Positions 60,666-64,000 of a DNA stretch of 64,000 nt are shown here, in pieces. The stretch is from the NCBI RefSeq assembly GCF_000001735.4, contig NC_003075.7, positions 17,919,001 to 17,983,000 of the forward strand, written 5' to 3'. A program made the translations under genes and the position numbers. This DNA comes from Arabidopsis thaliana (lineage: Eukaryota > Streptophyta > Magnoliopsida > Brassicales > Brassicaceae). Below the pieces are notes generated by a model that did no database searches, was not told the origin of the DNA, and worked only from the letters and a program-made list of their open reading frames with translations. Positions within the stretch are counted from its first letter, which is position 1. Every line of letters begins with the position of its first letter.

Positions 60666-62024
60666 TTTCTTGAAATTGAAGAATAACTAAAAAAACAATT
60701 ATAATGTTAATGAGGTGTGTGGGGGATGCGATGAATAGAGAGGAGAGGAAGGAGAGAGTGAATCAAATATATAAATAGTGAACAGAAAAGAATGAAGAAG
60801 AAGAAGGGAATGGGTTCCAGCTCAGCATCACAGCACACGTCACGTCATATATAGAAGCAGCTGGCACAAGGGTAGGCGTGTTCATTATTTATTGAGTTGA
60901 GAGTTTTGAGTAGTAGGAATGTGTAGTGTGTGTCTAGCCTATAAATCATCATTCCAAGTAAAAAGGAAAAAAGGTAGTGTGAAAGCTAGAGCTACCACCA
61001 CATTACCCAATAGTCTAGGGTGAATGACGTGGCATTGCACCGACTCTCTGCTCTGCCTCACAGCTGGGCCTGGTACTACATGTTGATGTCGGTCGGTCTC
61101 TTGTTTTCTCAAGTGATTTATTACCACACACTCTATCTAGCTAATTGTGTTCCTATTAATCATTCATCGGACATGTTAAACTGTTGATTTCAGTCAATGA
61201 TGAGATCTTCAATATTCAGCAGATTGGTAGCTAAGAAACATCCATGTGAGAACGACTCTGTCACATCTACGGCATTCATTACTACATGTGATGATATCTT
61301 CATACTTCTCCCTCTCTTGTTTAAGACCCTATATCAACTGCTGATTTCTTTCAAGTTCTAATGATGGATAACAGATTTAGAGAAACACCCATGTCTTGTT
61401 GGGTTTAGGCTCATGACTAGAACAGGAAGAGTAAACCTTTGGTTCCTCTTCTTTTTTTAGTGGTGGGGCTGTAAAGAAGTCCAATGACGTGAGCAGCATT
61501 AACCAAAACCATCAAGTTTAACCCAATACTGGCCCTTTTATGTTTATGTAAGCCCATCTTCTGATTCGGCCCAATCAAGACACTTCAGTTAGCAGTAAGA
61601 TTTTCAAACTTATTTTTCTAATAATGTCTAAACAATTTAAACAGTGCTTTTGCTCTCTTTATTGGATAACGTGGACCGTCCACACCGACAATCCATTGGT
61701 CGACGAAACGCAGAGTATTCGGACATGTACTATGTTTTTTATTACACTTTCCGAAAAAAACAAACCTTGTTCCGATCAAAGTCGGTCCTTAAAATATTGA
61801 CTTGTTAGTACAATTTGCCGGCAACACCTTGGCTAAACGCGAACCGAGTGTTAATTACTATAAATTAACTGTAACTAAAATAAACAAACTAAAAGCTAGA
61901 GCTACTATAAATACAGTGTCGCAGGGGTTTGTGTAACTCATCAGTCCTCACAGCTAGCAAAGGAAAGTCTCGTTGGTAAATTAAAAGTGAGTCTTGAATA
62001 CCTTGTTTGCGTTTTTCCTAAAAG
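60666..62024. other. Divergent upstream region of EXLA2 and the dehydrin
   Basis: About 1.36 kb without genes. The left part holds the EXLA2 promoter and purine-rich leader. The right part holds the dehydrin promoter: ACGTGG at 61669-61674, ACCGAC at 61684-61689 and a TATA box at 61906-61913. A further ACCGAC occurs at about 61039-61044. Confidence 0.6.
61669..61913 (+). promoter_or_regulatory. Dehydrin promoter elements: ABRE core, DRE/CRT core, TATA box
   Basis: ACGTGG (ABA-responsive element core) and ACCGAC (drought/cold DRE core bound by DREB/CBF factors) lie 10 bp apart, about 340-355 bp upstream of the dehydrin ATG. TATAAATA at 61906-61913 is about 110 bp upstream. The pairing of ABRE and DRE is the classic arrangement in ABA- and dehydration-induced LEA genes; induction here is inferred. 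Confidence 0.6.
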
Positions 62025-62604
62025 ATGGCGGATCATCCTCGTTCTACTGAGCAGCAAGAAGCTGATGCTGCAGCTTCCAAAGGCTGTGGGATGTTTGACT
62101 TTCTCAAGAAGAAACCCGAAGATGTACATTCTTCCGAGAATGCCCGTGTAACCAAGGAGCCCAAGGAAGAGGAGAAGCCTTCTCTCGCTGAAAGATTCCA
62201 CCTTTCTGACAGCTCTGTAAGCTTAATTGTATACTCTTGTTCTTATGCATGAGAAATGTTAATAACACTTGTTGATGGAGGATGTGATATATATGTATAT
62301 GCAGTCAAGTGATGAGGAAGCGGGTGAAAATGGGGAAAAGAAGGAGAAGAAGAAGAAGAAGAAGAAGAATGAAGTTGCTGAAGATCAATGTGAAACAGAG
62401 GAGAAGATTCCTGCGGGTATAGGCCATGAGGATGGGAAGGAGAAAGGGTTTATGGAGAAGATAAAGGATAAGCTTCCCGGAGGTCACAATGGAAAGCCTG
62501 AAGCTGAACCTCATAATGACAAGGCCAAGGAGAAAGGGTTTATGGAAAAGATCAAAGAGAAGCTTCCTGGTCATACCAATGATGAGAAGAAGAAGGAAAC
62601 CTAG
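62025..62604 (+). CDS. Acidic dehydrin (group 2 LEA), At4g38410-like
   Basis: Two exons, 62025-62216 and 62305-62604; 163 residues. Nearly all residues are polar and there are few aromatics, as in disordered dehydrins. Segments in order: an F-segment-like CGMFDFLKKK at about 21-30; a short S-segment LSDSSSSDEEAGE spanning the splice junction; a lysine block EKKEKKKKKKKNE at about 75-87 encoded by AAG repeats; and two K-segments, KEKGFMEKIKDKLPG at about 109-123 and KEKGFMEKIKEKLPG at about 139-153, which fold into amphipathic helices on membranes. No Y-segment is present, so the type is F-S-K2. Dehydrins protect membranes and enzymes during drought and cold. The promoter carries matching stress elements. 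Confidence 0.95.
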
Positions 62605-63839
62605 TTATAAGAAGACCCTTTTTTTTTTTACTTTCGCTTTTACCACTTGCGTTTTCATCTTCTTGTATTGTTGTCCACCTCGTTATGTGTCAGTGAAATG
62701 CCAACTTTTCGAATTGAACAACTCTTGAATCTTAAATAACTCATACTATTATAACATTGAAATCCTCAAGTATTTAAAACCTGTTGTTTTCATCTGTTAG
62801 TGAAAAAAACCTATGTATGTATGAAACGTTAAAACCCTAAATTTTACCACAAAAAAAAAACGTTAAAACCCTAAAACCGGCATCCAATAACCCATTAAAC
62901 ATATAAGAAGAAACCCATGCTTTCTGAGCAAGAAACGGTTCTGCTTAGTTAGGTTTGGGCTGACTAAAAAGGGCCCAAAAGGCCCATTTGAAATCACGGA
63001 AAATAGGAAAAAGTTCAAGGGGAAGGAGCAGCCAGAGACACGGAGAGTCTGTGTATGAAAGTGAAGGGAAAAGGAGATCGACGTCTCCTCTCAGACTCTC
63101 ACGGGAAGAAGACAGTCTGTGACTTTTTGTGTTTCCAGCTGTTTTCATATCATTTCTCAATTCTCACTCGTATACCTGACAATTTGGGTTACCAAGTTGA
63201 CCGTTGAAATTTGTGTTTATATAATAAGAATTTTGTGGACTATTACTAATTTACTAGTATTATTTTATACTTCCAGCATATATACATACATACATTGCTT
63301 CTTCATATTCTCTACGCGTTCAATCAATATTTCTCGTGTAGGCTGGCTATTTGTGCCAAAATACAACTCAAATTGTTTCACCCCAAAAAAAAAAAAGCAG
63401 ATACAATAAAATAAAATTTATATAATTATATGTTAATTCTCATTTGTGTAAAATATTGAAGCAGCTTAAAATAAAATAAACCTCACAGTAAAAATGAAAT
63501 AAAATACCTTGCAATTAAATGAGAATGCTTATTTTTAACAAAATAAAAAATAAATAAAAATCAATGCATCACCGGATTGGGATTTTATTTTCTTTCAAAA
63601 AAATAAAATAACAATCCCCAACCCAAAGGACAAAATAATGGGTATTTAATTAGTAGGTGGGGTGGCCTTATAATATATTACAGGTTGAAATAAAAACACG
63701 GAATTAGCTGATTGGAAAAGCTTCCCCCTCCCCATTGGACTTTAAATACGACACCAGAGTCATTTGTTCCGTTACTACAAAACAGAGTTGAAGCTTTCTC
63801 TTCCAACTTTATCTTCTTCTTCTTCTTGTCAAAGCGAGT
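62605..63839. other. Dehydrin 3' region and SKS promoter
   Basis: About 1.2 kb, AT-rich. AAACCCTAA-type telo-box words occur at 62831-62839 and 62865-62873, and GGCCC words near 62968-62985, which resembles the promoter of a translation- or growth-related gene, but no coding frame is attached. The SKS leader is CTT/TTC-rich at 63796-63830. No other gene was found. Confidence 0.5.
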
Positions 63840-64000
63840 ATGTGCTGGTGGCTAAATGGGGCCGTTTGGACGATGATGATGATGACGATATCCATCATTT
63901 CTTTTGTTCAAGCTGATGATCCCTACCGTTTTTTCGACTGGAGAGTCACTTACGGCAACATTTCTCCACTTGGCATTCCTCAAAGGGTATTTTTTTTTTT
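63840..64000 (+). CDS. SKS9: SKU5-similar (SKS) multicopper-oxidase-like protein, N-terminal exon, 3'-partial
   Basis: First exon 63840-63986 (49 codons), ending AAAGG before a GTATTT donor; the rest lies beyond the window. The signal peptide contains an unusual Met run (TMMMMTISIISFVQA) encoded by ATG repeats. It is followed by DDPYRFFDWRVTYGNISPLG and IPQR, the invariant start of the mature SKU5/SKS family. These are secreted, often GPI-anchored or wall-bound proteins that resemble ascorbate oxidase but usually lack copper ligands; that cannot be judged here. The number 9 is inferred from the position after the dehydrin gene, as at At4g38420. Confidence 0.88.
   Translation, partial: MCWWLNGAVWTMMMMTISIISFVQADDPYRFFDWRVTYGNISPLGIPQRVFFF

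Overview
The window is nuclear DNA from a flowering plant of the mustard family (Brassicaceae). The genes are split by short GT-AG introns and flanked by AT-rich spacers. From memory of the Arabidopsis thaliana chromosome 4 gene order, the predicted proteins run in the same order and orientation as At4g38200 to At4g38420. The species was not determined. I rebuilt exon structures by following reading frame and splice-site phase across every junction; the full-length models all close in frame.

Layout. 1-3502 (+): 3' part of a BIG-type ARF-GEF. 3975-4821 (-): divergent alpha-expansin (EXPA20-like). 5444-6024 (-): small conserved protein of unknown function. 6251-7919 (+): M20 aminoacylase. 8230-9613 (+): plastid-targeted unknown (At4g38225-like). 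9994-11918 (-): calcium-dependent kinase CPK26. 13006-16209 (-): N-acetylglucosaminyltransferase I (CGL1), 18 exons including one AT-AC intron. 16533-17843 (+): single-exon vacuolar amino-acid transporter (AVT3C-like). 18077-19210 (-): TANGO2/NRDE-family protein. 19433-22410 (+): galacturonosyltransferase GAUT3. 23034-23864 (+): small unknown protein.

23586-35476 is a rearranged accessory block and the only part that is not plain conserved synteny. It holds a segmental duplication carrying the last exon of the preceding gene, a duplicated 3' end of the heptahelical protein gene HHP5, three copies of one promoter-like repeat, a frameshifted GH10 xylanase remnant, a truncated GT34 glycosyltransferase, fragments of a TRM4/NSUN2-type RNA cytosine methyltransferase, and scraps of an LTR retroelement. 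HHP5 itself (30078-31383) survives but has lost its C-terminal tail.

36303-38828 (+): NIN-like transcription factor (NLP3-like). 39324-47846 (-): 39-exon NPC1-type sterol transporter, with a GC-AG first intron. 48389-50798 (+): LAZ1 (DUF300). 51112-52222 (-): phosphoglycerate-mutase-like protein. 52855-55787 (-): plastid MATE transporter (DTX45-like). 57042-59380 (+): O-fucosyltransferase family protein (RHS17-like). 59675-60665 (-): expansin-like A (EXLA2). 62025-62604 (+): acidic dehydrin. 63840-end (+): start of an SKU5-similar (SKS) cupredoxin.

The genes are not an operon or pathway cluster, although several act in the secretory pathway, cell wall and endomembranes (BIG, CGL1, GAUT3, expansins, O-fucosyltransferase, SKS, NPC1). 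Three gene pairs diverge from intergenic stretches of roughly 220-325 bp and probably share promoters. I found no rRNA, tRNA, CRISPR or prokaryotic-type system, and no credible undescribed functional system. The noteworthy signals are the unusual introns and the recent rearrangement block around HHP5.
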